Assembly (NCBI RefSeq): GCF_030142155.1
Contig: NZ_CP126247.1
Span: 186,001 to 250,000 of the forward strand
From: Arthrobacter sp. zg-Y820
Lineage (GTDB): Bacteria > Actinomycetota > Actinomycetes > Actinomycetales > Micrococcaceae
Reading direction: 5' to 3'
Length of the DNA: 64,000 nt
In this document: piece after piece, positions 47,565 to 56,022 of the stretch
Layout of the letters: each line of letters starts with the position of its first letter
How positions within the stretch are numbered: the stretch's first letter is position 1
Made by a program: the position numbers and the translations under genes
The notes under the pieces: model-generated
The model's database searches: none
Told to the model about the DNA's origin: nothing
The model's input: the letters and a program-made list of their open reading frames with translations, nothing else

Positions 47565-49070
47565 ATGGATTCAATCAACCTGTTGATGGAAGGCTTCTCC
47601 TCAGCCCTGACACCGATGAACCTGCTGTGGGTGCTCGTCGGCTGCCTGTTGGGCACCGCCGTCGGTGTGCTGCCGGGACTGGGCTCTTCGATGGCGGTGG
47701 CTTTGCTGCTGCCGGTAACTTTTGCCCTCGACCCCACTGCCGCTTTCATCATGTTCGCCGGAGTGTATTTCGGCGGCATGTTCGGCGACTCCACCATGGC
47801 GATCCTCATGAACACCCCGGGCCAGGCTTCGGCCATCGCGTCCACGTTCGAGGGGCACAAAATGGCCAAGGACGGCAGGGCCCCACAGGCCCTGGCAACC
47901 GCAGCGATCGGCGCGTTTATCGGCGGCATGGTGGCCTCCGTTCTCGTCGTGTTCCTCGCCCCGGCCTTAGCTGATTTCTCAGCCAATTTCGGTCCGGCTG
48001 AATTCTTTGCGCTGGCCTTGTTCGCTTTCGTTGCCACATCCTCCGTGGTCTCAGACTCAGCGGTGAAGGGCCTCGCGGCCCTCGTGATCGGTCTGGGGAT
48101 CGCCACAGTGGGTATCGACCCGTTCTCGGGTGCCGAACGTTTCAGTTTCGGTGCGCCCCAGATGTTCGACGGCATTTCCCTGATTACCGTGACCGTAGCC
48201 ATTCTGGCCCTGGGCGAGGTATTCCATATCGCTTCCCGGATACGCCGGGATCCGGCCGGCAAGCAGATCAGCTCCGCAGGCCGTCCCTTCCTCTCCCGCG
48301 CCGAGCTCAAAGAGGCAGCCCCGGCCTGGGCCCGAGGCACCGCGATCGGCTTGCCGTTCGGCGTCATCCCCGCCGGCGGGTCCGAGATTCCGACGTTCAT
48401 CTCCTACGACGTGGAAAGGCGCATCGACCGCCGCCGCAAGAACCCGAAGTTCGGTAAGGGTGCGATCCGTGGCCTGGCGGCTCCTGAAGCCGCCGGCAAC
48501 GCCACCACCGGCACCGCCATGGGAGCGCTTCTGGCTCTGGGCCTGCCGGTCTCGGCCACGGCCGCGATCATGCTGGCGGCGTTCCAGCAGTACGGCCTGC
48601 AGCCGGGCCCCCTGCTGTTTGATCGATCCCCCGACCTGGTCTGGGCACTGCTGGCGAGCTTCTTCATCGCGATGGTGGTGCTGCTCGTCATCAACCTGCC
48701 CTTCGCGGGGCTTTGGGCCAAGCTGCTCCTCATCCCGGCCCCGTACCTGTACGCCGGGATTACCGTCTTCTGCGGGCTGGGCGTCTACGCCACCTCCGGG
48801 GCGGTCTTCGATCTGCTGATGCTGCTCGGGCTTGGTCTGGTCGGCTTCATCATGCGCCGTCACGGAATGCCCCTGGCCCCGTTGATGATTGGTGTGGTGC
48901 TGGGTCCGCTGGCGGAAACGAGCATGCGCGATGCGCTGCTGTCCTCCAACGGTGACTACTCCGTGTTCGTGACCGGGCCGATCCCACTGGTGCTCTACGG
49001 TCTGTTGTTCATTGTGCTGGTGGCTACTGTGCGGTCCAAGGTTGTGAACCGGACCCGCCGGGATCTCTAG
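47565..49070 (+). CDS. tctA: tripartite tricarboxylate transporter large membrane protein TctA
   Basis: The 501-residue protein, with about 11-12 TM segments, is the permease of the TTT system. 'LLGTAVGVLPGLGSSMAVALLLPVTF' near residue 22 and 'GLPFGVIPAGGSEIPTFISYDVERR' near 265 are the duplicated TctA motifs. 'ILMNTPGQASAIASTFEGHKMAKDGRAPQALATAAIGAFIGG' is also family-specific. The ATG at 47,565 has GGAGGAGG about 10 nt before it, inside the end of tctB. The strong terminator at 49,095 closes the operon. Confidence 0.94.
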   Translation: MDSINLLMEGFSSALTPMNLLWVLVGCLLGTAVGVLPGLGSSMAVALLLPVTFALDPTAAFIMFAGVYFGGMFGDSTMAILMNTPGQASAIASTFEGHKMAKDGRAPQALATAAIGAFIGGMVASVLVVFLAPALADFSANFGPAEFFALALFAFVATSSVVSDSAVKGLAALVIGLGIATVGIDPFSGAERFSFGAPQMFDGISLITVTVAILALGEVFHIASRIRRDPAGKQISSAGRPFLSRAELKEAAPAWARGTAIGLPFGVIPAGGSEIPTFISYDVERRIDRRRKNPKFGKGAIRGLAAPEAAGNATTGTAMGALLALGLPVSATAAIMLAAFQQYGLQPGPLLFDRSPDLVWALLASFFIAMVVLLVINLPFAGLWAKLLLIPAPYLYAGITVFCGLGVYATSGAVFDLLMLLGLGLVGFIMRRHGMPLAPLMIGVVLGPLAETSMRDALLSSNGDYSVFVTGPIPLVLYGLLFIVLVATVRSKVVNRTRRDL

Positions 49071-49094
49071 GTCCCGACCCGCATGAAATAACCC

Positions 49095-49126
49095 CGAAGG
49101 GCCTCGCTGATCAGCGAGGCCCTTCG
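49095..49126. terminator. tctCBA terminator
   Basis: A perfect 32-bp palindrome (49,095-49,126) lies 25 bp after the tctA stop, with mostly paired A-rich and T-containing flanks (AACC/CGGTTT). Confidence 0.8.
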
Positions 49127-49142
49127 CGGTTTGCCCTTCTGG

Positions 49143-49345
49143 CCTGCACAGCGAAGCCCAGCTGATCGATGCCTTGGTGCCCCGAGGTGCGCGCATTCTC
49201 GACGCCGGCTGCTTGCCCGGGCCGGGTGGGGCGGCGAGCTGGCCGCCCGCGGGCACGACGTCGTCGGCGTCGACATTGACCCCGAACCAGGGAGCCGCAA
49301 CGACGTTGCAGATCCCGGCCGGGATGACCTCCGCATGGGCCTTCA
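49143..49345 (+). pseudogene. fragment of the class I methyltransferase gene
   Basis: Positions 49,143-49,290 match 61,078-61,231 of the intact methyltransferase at 60,983-61,597 ('GARILDAGC' and 'RGHDVVGVDIDPE' are readable), with substitutions and a frameshift at the GCGGCC run. At 49,298 it continues with sequence matching 61,600-61,640, i.e. just beyond the intact gene's stop, so the middle and 3' parts were deleted. It starts directly after the tctA terminator. Confidence 0.85.
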
Positions 49346-49365
49346 GCTCCACTGCAACTCAACCC

Positions 49366-49854
49366 CTACAGCGAGGCTGCCTGACCACGGTCGCGTGCGC
49401 GGGTCTTTGAGGGGACGACCAGGACTGGCACAGCAGCGTGGTTGACGACCTGGTGCGAAACCGACCCGAGGCGCAGCCCGGAAAACCCGCCGTGACCTCG
49501 TGAGCCGACGACCACAAGATCGGCCTCTTGGGCCGCGTCCAGTATCGCCGACGCCGGTGAATGACTGTGAATAAGCGTCCCGCTGGCGGCCACGCCCGTT
49601 TCTGCAACGGACTTCAACGCCTGGGCTTGGAGCGCCGCTGCGTCTTCTTCCGGGGACTTCACAACGGCAATTCCGCCTGCCGCCGTTTCGAGCACCGCCG
49701 GGTACCACGCCATTGGCTGTTTGGCCCAGACGGTGATGAGGCGGAGCCGGCCGTTGCGGTGCCGGGCCTCGTCCACTGCCCAGTCCAGGGCTGACTGGGA
49801 GTCCTCGGAGCCGTCAACGCCAACCACAATCGTGAACGGGCTGTTACTGGTCAT
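49366..49854 (-). CDS. universal stress protein (UspA family)
   Basis: The 162-residue protein has 'TIVVGVDGSEDSQSALDWAVDEA' at the N-terminus and the ATP-binding loop 'LVVVGSRGHGGFSGLRLGSVS' (G-2x-G-9x-G-S) near residue 120, followed by 'HAAVPVLVV'. All family nucleotide-binding residues are present. Role in stress response by family; ligand ATP likely. Confidence 0.92.
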   Translation of the reverse strand: MTSNSPFTIVVGVDGSEDSQSALDWAVDEARHRNGRLRLITVWAKQPMAWYPAVLETAAGGIAVVKSPEEDAAALQAQALKSVAETGVAASGTLIHSHSPASAILDAAQEADLVVVGSRGHGGFSGLRLGSVSHQVVNHAAVPVLVVPSKTRARDRGQAASL

Positions 49855-49965
49855 GTCTTCAAACCTTTCACCGGGGCCTGATGAGCATCCTAGGCCGGAG
49901 ACCCCCGCGCAGGTCAGGGTCGGCGGCGCCCTCGCCGGCCCCGGAGCGGAAGTTGCCGGCCACTG

Positions 49966-50985
49966 TCATGGAGGCCGGGCACGGCCGGCGGCTCCGCAAC
50001 GGCCGAGAGGCGCTGCTGAATGGTCAGGGAACTGAGGATAATGGTCGACCGGGTGAGCGGGTTCGCGGTTTTCGAGGACGTCGATGACGGCCTGTGCAGC
50101 TGCAAGCCCGGCGCGTGCCCGGGCCTGAACTGTTTGTCCGGCGAGGTGGGATGTGATGAGCACGTTGTCCAGTTCCTGAAGGGGGCTGTCGCTGGGTAGG
50201 GGTTCGCTCTCGAGCACATCCAGCGCGGCGCCGGCAATCGTCCCGTCGAGCAGTGCTTGGGCCAGGGCCTGCTCATCGACGAGTGAGCCGCGCGCCGTGT
50301 TGATGAGCACTGCTGTGGGTTTCATCATTTGGAGCCGGGGCGCACTGATGAGCGTGCCGGTGCCGTGGTGTACGCGGGTGTGCAGGGAGACGTAGTCAGC
50401 GTCGCGCAGAACGGTGTCGAAATCAACGAAGCGGACAGCGGTGTTCTCGCGATCGGGGTAAGCGGTGCTGACCAGGACGTTCATGCCCAGAGCGACACCC
50501 AGACTGGCGGTGGCGCGTCCGCTGGGACCGAAACCGATAATGCCCAGGGTGGATCCGCGCAGTTCATGGCCGGCTTCGCGGGGCCAGCGGCCTTGGCGGA
50601 CGGCGGTGGAGACATCCGCGAGGTGGCGTGCGGTCATGATGATGAGCCCGATGGTCAGTTCGGCTACTGAGTGGTGGTTGGTGCCGGGGGCGTTGCATAC
50701 CGTGATGCCGTGTGCGGTGGCCGCCGGGATGTCGATGGAGTCATAGCCCACACCGCTGCGGGCGATGACTTGCAGAGAGGTGGCACTGGCGAGCATATCG
50801 GTGGTGACCGGCTCGCTGGCGAGGATCGCGCCGGATATGCCGTCGAATAACGACAGACGTTCTTCCAGAGTCCGCGACCCCCGGAACGGAGAGTAAACCG
50901 GCGCCAGATCGTGTTCGCGCAGGAGCTCGTCAACGGCATCTCCCGGGTGGAGGTAGTCGGTGGTGATCAGGATGCGGGTGGCCAT
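49966..50985 (-). CDS. D-2-hydroxyacid dehydrogenase (phosphoglycerate dehydrogenase-like)
   Basis: The 339-residue NAD-dependent enzyme has the Rossmann loop 'LGIIGFGPSGRATASLG' near residue 150. Substrate-side Arg is in 'NTARGSLVDE', Glu in 'DVLESEPLP' and catalytic His in 'LITSHLAGQT'. 'VIARSGVGYDSIDIPAATAHGI' and 'NHHSVAELTIGLII' are standard. The last 35 residues ('DHYPQFPDHSAAPLGRCG') are not family-like and may be a frameshifted or divergent tail. Substrate unknown; the tct transporter nearby may supply an organic acid. ATG at 50,985. Confidence 0.88.
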   Translation of the reverse strand: MATRILITTDYLHPGDAVDELLREHDLAPVYSPFRGSRTLEERLSLFDGISGAILASEPVTTDMLASATSLQVIARSGVGYDSIDIPAATAHGITVCNAPGTNHHSVAELTIGLIIMTARHLADVSTAVRQGRWPREAGHELRGSTLGIIGFGPSGRATASLGVALGMNVLVSTAYPDRENTAVRFVDFDTVLRDADYVSLHTRVHHGTGTLISAPRLQMMKPTAVLINTARGSLVDEQALAQALLDGTIAGAALDVLESEPLPSDSPLQELDNVLITSHLAGQTVQARARAGLAAAQAVIDVLENREPAHPVDHYPQFPDHSAAPLGRCGAAGRARPP

Positions 50986-51188
50986 GGTGGGGTGGGTTTC
51001 TCTTTCTGTGTGAGCGGACGCGATGCCGTCAGTGGCTGTGTGCTTACAGTTCACACCATGCCGGGCTTGGTGGGCCTGTTCCTGGTTCTGGTCCTTCTGC
51101 CATTTGCCGACGACGACGACGCGCTGCCAGGTCCGCCGCATCGACTAGCATTGCGCTCAACTAGCCAGCATCGGAAGGACTTTACGCA

Positions 51189-51866
51189 ATGCTGAAGCTT
51201 CAACCCATTGCCTGCCTAGCCGCCGCGTCGATTGTTCTGGTGGCGAGCCTGAGCTCATGCGCGTACGCCAAATACGAGGATCCGGTCCGCCCTCCCGCCG
51301 AGTCCCTGGCTGACACCGAGCCGTTCGTGAACGAGATGCTCGCGGAGGACCTGGGGTACGCCTCGCCGATCAGGGTGAAAAGCGCCAGGGAGGGCACCTG
51401 CTTCGATCCCATCAAGAACGATGACTGGAACCGGGTGACCGAGGTCAGAACCTACGCAAGCGGACACTACCCGGACGCCGCATCCTCCGAGCAGGCCATG
51501 GACACCATGGAAAGCTACGTTAAATCCCAAGGCTGGACTCTCGTCACGAAGGACAGCTCAGCCGACTACCAGTCCTTTTTATACGAGAAGGGCGACCTCA
51601 GATTCTCCGCCGACTACGAGTATGCGGAACCCTCCGCCATCGATCCGTACCACGCAGTGGGGTTTGATGTTCGGACCGGCTGCCTCAAGCACCCGAAGGA
51701 CCACGTATTGGTGCGGTCAAAATATGACCCCCAGTACGGCGTTTCCAGCCAGTACTACGATTTCGAGGCGGAGCAGGAAGACCCCGCCGACACCACTCAG
51801 ACCCGGCTGTCCACCCCGTACGGCGAGGAAACGCGGCGCCCCAACTATCCGGACGACACGTACTAA
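51189..51866 (+). CDS. lipoprotein of unknown function
   Basis: The 225-residue product has a signal peptide with lipobox 'LSSC' (Cys at residue 24: 'LAAASIVLVASLSSC'). The mature part has no recognised domain; it has 'GTCFDPIKNDDWNRVTEVRTYASG', a possible disulfide with the Cys in 'DVRTGCLKHPKDHVL', and a highly acidic, Tyr-rich tail. The ATG at 51,189 has GGAAGGA about 12 nt upstream. It overlaps no neighbour; the phzF-like gene begins 10 bp after it and may be co-transcribed. Confidence 0.75.
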   Translation: MLKLQPIACLAAASIVLVASLSSCAYAKYEDPVRPPAESLADTEPFVNEMLAEDLGYASPIRVKSAREGTCFDPIKNDDWNRVTEVRTYASGHYPDAASSEQAMDTMESYVKSQGWTLVTKDSSADYQSFLYEKGDLRFSADYEYAEPSAIDPYHAVGFDVRTGCLKHPKDHVLVRSKYDPQYGVSSQYYDFEAEQEDPADTTQTRLSTPYGEETRRPNYPDDTY

Positions 51867-51875
51867 AGTGGCGCC

Positions 51876-52714
51876 ATGAAAGTCCGTCCCTACAGCGAAG
51901 TTGATGTCTTCTCCTCTGAGCCCTATCGGGGCAATGCCTTGGCGGTTGTCCACGATGCCGACGGCCTGAGTGCCGAGGAGATGCAGCAGTTCGCCAACTG
52001 GACGAACCTGTCGGAGACGACGTTTCTCCTCGCCCCAAGCAGTCCGGAGGCCGACTACCGGGTGAGGATCTTCACCGCGAAGGAAGAACTGCCTTTCGCC
52101 GGGCATCCAACGCTGGGGTCGGCCCAGGCCTGGCTGAACGCAGGCGGATCACCACGGCCCGGCGGGACACTCGTCCAGGAATGCGCGGCAGGGCTGATTT
52201 CGATCCGCCGAGCGGAGGAGGGGCAACTGGCTTTCGAGGCGCCACCGCTCACCCGCTACGGGCCCGTTGACGAGCCCCTCGTCTGCCGGATAGCGACGAT
52301 TCTGGAATCCCGCGGGAGAAAATCCTGGATGCGTCGTGGCTGGTAGACGGCCCCCGGTGGATTGGGATCCGGCTTTCCTCGGCACGGGAAGTCCTGAGCC
52401 TGCGGCCCGACCCGGGAAAGGCAGGCGATCTGGAAATCGGTGTTGTGGGCCCGCAGGAGCCCACGGAGGAAACCCGGTTCGAGGTGCGTGCCTTCATCGG
52501 AGGGGACCCCGTCTGGGAAGACCCCGTGACCGGCAGCCTGAACGCGGGCCTGGCACGCTGGATGATCGACACAGCCGTGGCCGCGCCGCCCTACACGGCG
52601 GCGCAGGGAACAGTCCTCGGACGCCGGGGTCGTGTGCACATCAGTCTCCGCGACGGGAAGATCTGGGTTGGCGGACAGGTCACGAGCTGCGTCGAGGGAA
52701 CGGTCCTCGTGTAG
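51876..52714 (+). pseudogene. PhzF/PrpC-like isomerase gene with a frameshift
   Basis: The first frame (51,876-52,346) gives a normal PhzF family start: 'YSEVDVFSSEPYRGNALAVVHDADGLS', 'WTNLSETTFLL', 'LPFAGHPTLGSAQAWL' (conserved Glu in 'NLSET', and 'FAGHPTLG'). It goes out of frame near 52,312 and stops at 52,346. The other frame carries the rest, from about 'REKILDASWLVDGPRWIGIRL' to 'WVGGQVTSCVEGTVLV' (52,714), including 'DPVTGSLNAGLARWM'. One base change in a GC run (CCCGCGGGAG) separates them. Either a recent pseudogene or a sequencing error. Confidence 0.85.
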
Positions 52715-54383
52715 CGTTCGGACGGGCGAGGGGACTGGCAGGGCCGCTGAGCGCTTGGTGAACGGATGCGACGGCGCTTGACCCTTCGCCGACCGCTGCC
52801 GCGACGCGCTTCATGGAGCCGTGCCGGACGTCGCCGGCCGCAAAAACGCGCGGGGCCGAGGTTTCAAAGGGCATGGGTTCGCGGCCCAGCGGCTGCCACT
52901 GCTCCAGGGACTGCACCGCAATGTCTGTTCCGGTGCGGATGAACCCGGCATTGTCTCGGTCGAGGGTGGGAAGCCAGGCGCTGGCAGGGTCGGCTCCGAT
53001 GAAGCAGAACAGCCCGCGGGCATCGACCGGCCCGGCGGTGTCGATGCGGACCGAATCCAGGCCGGAGTCTCCTTCCAGACCAATGATGTTTGACGCGGTA
53101 TGGATGTGGATGCGGGAATCCTGCCGCAGACGGTCCACGAGGTAGGAGGACATCCGCGCCCCAACCTCAAGTCCCCGGACCACCAGATGAACCGCGCATC
53201 CATGGGAGGCGAGATAGAGCGCGGCCTGGCCGGCGGAGTTGGCCCCGCCAACGACAACCACCGGGTGCCCCGCGACTTGGCGCGCCTCCAGGCTGGTAGC
53301 GGCGTAATAGATGCCGTACCCCTCAAAGTCCTCCCACCCCTCCACGCCCAGGCTTCGATAGGCTGCCCCCGACGTAATCAATGCGGTGCGTGTCTGCAGG
53401 GTGGCCCCGTCGGCCAGCGTGATCTGAAGGCCTTCATCCGCAGTCTCAAGTGCCACCGCTTCGCAGGGTGCACAGACTCTTACCCCGAACTTAATCGCCT
53501 GCAAGGTCGCTTGGCGGATGAGATCTCCACCGGCAACTCCGAAGGGAAAACCAAGGAAGTTCTCGATTCGAGAGGTCGACGCCGCTTGCCCTCCCGGCGC
53601 GACGGCGTCGAGCACCACCGTGCTCAGCCCTTCGGAGGCTGCATAGATGGCCGCCGCGAGCCCGGCAGGTCCGCCGCCAACCACCAGCAGGTCCGTGGCC
53701 CCCTCATGGTGGAGCTGGTAACTCAGCCCGAGGCGCTCGGCGATGGTTCCCGGCGTCGCACGCCGTATGAGCTTGCCCTGGATCAGCGCTGCCGGCAGAT
53801 CATCGGCTGCGATGCCGTGGCCGTCGAGGGCACCCATGCCGTCAGGCGGGACGACGAAGACGGTATGAATCAAATCAAGACGTTCAGCGAAGCGCCGAAG
53901 AGCCAGCAAGCCACTCGACGCTTCCGTCCCAATGAACTTGAGCGTCATGGCTGCGGGGCCTCGCCGAAGCGCTTCGCGGCGTTCCCACAGAGCATGCAGA
54001 ACAATCCCGCCAAGATCGTCGTCCTGATTCATGACCAGCCGCAGGTCCTCGCGGGCCAGCCGCCGGATGCGCCCGGACTCCTTCACCCGCGCCGACAGGA
54101 GCGCGGACTGTCCGTTGAGCAGCCCGAGCTCGCCGGCGAACGAGCGTGGCCCCAGAGTGCTGAGAACGGTTTCTTCATCCCACCACAACGGGTCACGCAC
54201 CATTTCAAGGGCCCCCGATTCCACCAGGATCATTGGATAGTTCAAATCCCCCGCGCGAAAAACATAGTCGCCGGCCAGCACGTCCGTTGGTGCGGCCAGG
54301 GCGAGGAGTTTTTCCCATTGGGAGTCGGAAAGACGAGGCACGGCACTGGTTCGCTTGGCAGGGTGCTCACTGACATCCGTCAT
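52680..54383 (-). CDS. cyclic-nucleotide-binding domain / FAD-dependent pyridine nucleotide oxidoreductase
   Basis: The 567-residue two-part protein has an N-terminal CNB-like domain (residues about 20-140: 'LLALAAPTDVLAGDYVFRAGDLNYPMILVESGALEMV', 'SFAGELGLLNGQSALL') and a thioredoxin-reductase-like flavoenzyme. The FAD loop is 'LLVVGGGPAGLAAAIYAASEG' near 235, the NADPH loop 'VVVVGGANSAGQAALYLA' near 375, and 'PRVFAAGDVRHGSMKRVAAAVGEGS' the C-terminal FAD block. The redox CxxC of true thioredoxin reductases is replaced by 'YYAATSLEAR', so it cannot reduce thioredoxin. Substrate unknown. Its 3' end overlaps the phzF-like gene by 35 bp. Confidence 0.9.
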   Translation of the reverse strand: MTDVSEHPAKRTSAVPRLSDSQWEKLLALAAPTDVLAGDYVFRAGDLNYPMILVESGALEMVRDPLWWDEETVLSTLGPRSFAGELGLLNGQSALLSARVKESGRIRRLAREDLRLVMNQDDDLGGIVLHALWERREALRRGPAAMTLKFIGTEASSGLLALRRFAERLDLIHTVFVVPPDGMGALDGHGIAADDLPAALIQGKLIRRATPGTIAERLGLSYQLHHEGATDLLVVGGGPAGLAAAIYAASEGLSTVVLDAVAPGGQAASTSRIENFLGFPFGVAGGDLIRQATLQAIKFGVRVCAPCEAVALETADEGLQITLADGATLQTRTALITSGAAYRSLGVEGWEDFEGYGIYYAATSLEARQVAGHPVVVVGGANSAGQAALYLASHGCAVHLVVRGLEVGARMSSYLVDRLRQDSRIHIHTASNIIGLEGDSGLDSVRIDTAGPVDARGLFCFIGADPASAWLPTLDRDNAGFIRTGTDIAVQSLEQWQPLGREPMPFETSAPRVFAAGDVRHGSMKRVAAAVGEGSSAVASVHQALSGPASPLARPNATRGPFPRRSS

Positions 54384-54525
54384 GTTGTTCCTTCCGCAGG
54401 GATGGCTCTCATCCTGAGAAACGGGATTGCAACGCGGAGCTGGGCTGTGGATTAAGCGTGCAGTGAGATTACCTGATTGAACGGAGGAATGGATGGCCCG
54501 CCGGAAACATCAGGGAGACGCTAAA

Positions 54526-54668
54526 GGCCGGTGTCGCCGTCGCGCACTGCGGCGAGTTCCAGGACGCGGTCCCGGCAGGGCCGCCGGCCGAGCATCAGCG
54601 CGGGAATGAAGACCGCCAGGGAGCCTCAGGTCCAGGTGCCCACGGGCGAGTCGAAGGCCATGAGGAAG
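54526..54668 (-). pseudogene. fragment of the amino-acid permease gene (C-terminal end)
   Basis: About 140 bp match 58,483-58,622 of the permease gene at 58,436-59,959 in the same orientation, with a few substitutions and one small rearrangement near 54,614. It encodes part of the last TM and the tail ([13 protein letters not shown] region). It lies just 18 bp before the stop of the intact SCO1664 gene and has no start. The rest of 54,384-54,685 is unremarkable. Confidence 0.85.
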
Positions 54669-54685
54669 CATGCAGTCGCAACTCT

Positions 54686-55453
54686 CTAGAACAGCGGCCA
54701 GGGCACCGCGGGCATGTCACCGCTGGGAGCCGGAAACTGCCCGGCCGAGCGCAGCCGGACGCAGCGCGCGGCGAGCGAAGCGATTTCCTCGGCGGTGAGC
54801 AGCTTCGCCAGCTGCAGGCCCAACTCACCCTCCAGCCCCGAGAGAATCCGGTCGACGCCGTCGAGTTCCTCGGCACTCAACGCCTCGCCGATCCAGCCCC
54901 ACAGCACGGTCCGCAGCTTGTGGTCACTGTGGAGGGTGAGCCCGTGATCCACGCCGTACCGGTGTCCGCCGCCCATGGCCAGGATGTGGTCGCCTTTGCG
55001 GTCGGCGTTGTTGACAAGCACGTCGAACACGGCCATCCGCCGCAGCGCCGGGGTGTCTTCGTGAATCAGTGCGACGGTCCGCCCGCTTTGGTCCTCACCC
55101 TCGAGGACCTGCTTCCAGCCGGTGTCCGGCACGTCGTCCGCCGGGACCAGGTCCACCGCGGTCTGCTCCGGGTCCGTGTCCTGCCAGAGCTGGACCATGC
55201 CTTCGCCGAACGGACCATCCCGCAGCCAGGTGCGCGGCACGATGTTCCAGCCGAGAGCCTCCGACACCAGGTAGGCGGCCACCTCGCGGTGGGCCAGGCA
55301 CCCGTCGGGAAAGTCCCACAGCGGCTGCTCGCCCGCGATCGGTTTGTAGACCACGGCAGCGCCGCCGATGCTGCCCAGGAAGGTGGCGTTCGACGCCGTC
55401 GTGATCCGGCCGGTGAGCGTCAGCTCGGCGGCCACCAGGTCGGGCGCCGGCAT
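54686..55453 (-). CDS. SCO1664 family protein
   Basis: The 255-residue protein of the actinobacterial SCO1664 family shows PI3/4-kinase-like features: 'GGAAVVYKPIAGEQPLWDFPDGCLAHREVAAYLVSEALGWNIVP' (ATP-binding Lys region) and 'AVFDVLVNNADRKGDHILAMGGGHRYGVDHGLTLH' (catalytic-loop-like N-N-A-D-R-K-G-D and the VDHG metal motif). Substrate unknown. Forms a 3-gene set with DUF3090 and a phosphatase, conserved in actinobacteria. The ATG overlaps the DUF3090 stop by one base. Two decayed partial copies lie at 42,252 and 44,680. Confidence 0.9.
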   Translation of the reverse strand: MPAPDLVAAELTLTGRITTASNATFLGSIGGAAVVYKPIAGEQPLWDFPDGCLAHREVAAYLVSEALGWNIVPRTWLRDGPFGEGMVQLWQDTDPEQTAVDLVPADDVPDTGWKQVLEGEDQSGRTVALIHEDTPALRRMAVFDVLVNNADRKGDHILAMGGGHRYGVDHGLTLHSDHKLRTVLWGWIGEALSAEELDGVDRILSGLEGELGLQLAKLLTAEEIASLAARCVRLRSAGQFPAPSGDMPAVPWPLF

Positions 55454-56007
55454 CAGGACTCGGGGAAGGTGCAGGTGTGCCCGTCGGCGTCGATCGGCTG
55501 GCCGCAGATCACGCAGATCGGACGCCCGGCGCCCACGACCTCGCGCGTGCGCTTCGTGAAGGCCCGGGCGGTGCCGACCGGCATCCGCACCCGCAGCACT
55601 TCGGCGGGATCAGCGTCGTCCTCGTCCGCGAGGAAGCCGTCGTCGTCCGGATCCACCTCCTCGAGGGGGTAGGCCTCGATGACGATCTGCGCCGTCGTCG
55701 GGTCCCAGCCCAGGCTCATCACGCCGGCGCGGAACTGTTCCTGAACCGGCTCAAGATCGTCATTGTCCACGAGTTCGATGGGAGTGCTCGCGGGAACGTG
55801 GAAGGGGTTGCCGTCGATGGTGATGAGCTGGTCGAGGATCTCGTCCATTTTCTCGGCGAGCTGGGCCGCCTGCTGCTTCTCCAGGGAGATACTGACGATC
55901 TGCTTCCCCGTTTGCACCTGCAGGTAGAACGTGCGCTGTCCCGGGACGCCGACGGTGCCGACGACGACGCGGTCAGGCCAGGCGAACTCGTGAACGGTTG
56001 TAGGCAT
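55453..56007 (-). CDS. DUF3090 family protein
   Basis: The 184-residue protein: 'VHEFAWPDRVVVGTVGVPGQRTFYLQVQTGKQIVSISLEKQQAAQLAEKMDEILDQL' is the DUF3090 core. The C-terminal 'RPICVICGQPIDADGHTC' is a small Cys cluster that may bind zinc. Its function is unknown, but it always travels with the SCO1664 and phosphatase genes. A piece of it survives in the remnant at 44,680-45,282. Confidence 0.92.
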   Translation of the reverse strand: MPTTVHEFAWPDRVVVGTVGVPGQRTFYLQVQTGKQIVSISLEKQQAAQLAEKMDEILDQLITIDGNPFHVPASTPIELVDNDDLEPVQEQFRAGVMSLGWDPTTAQIVIEAYPLEEVDPDDDGFLADEDDADPAEVLRVRMPVGTARAFTKRTREVVGAGRPICVICGQPIDADGHTCTFPES

Positions 56008-56022
56008 AGGACTACTTTAGGC

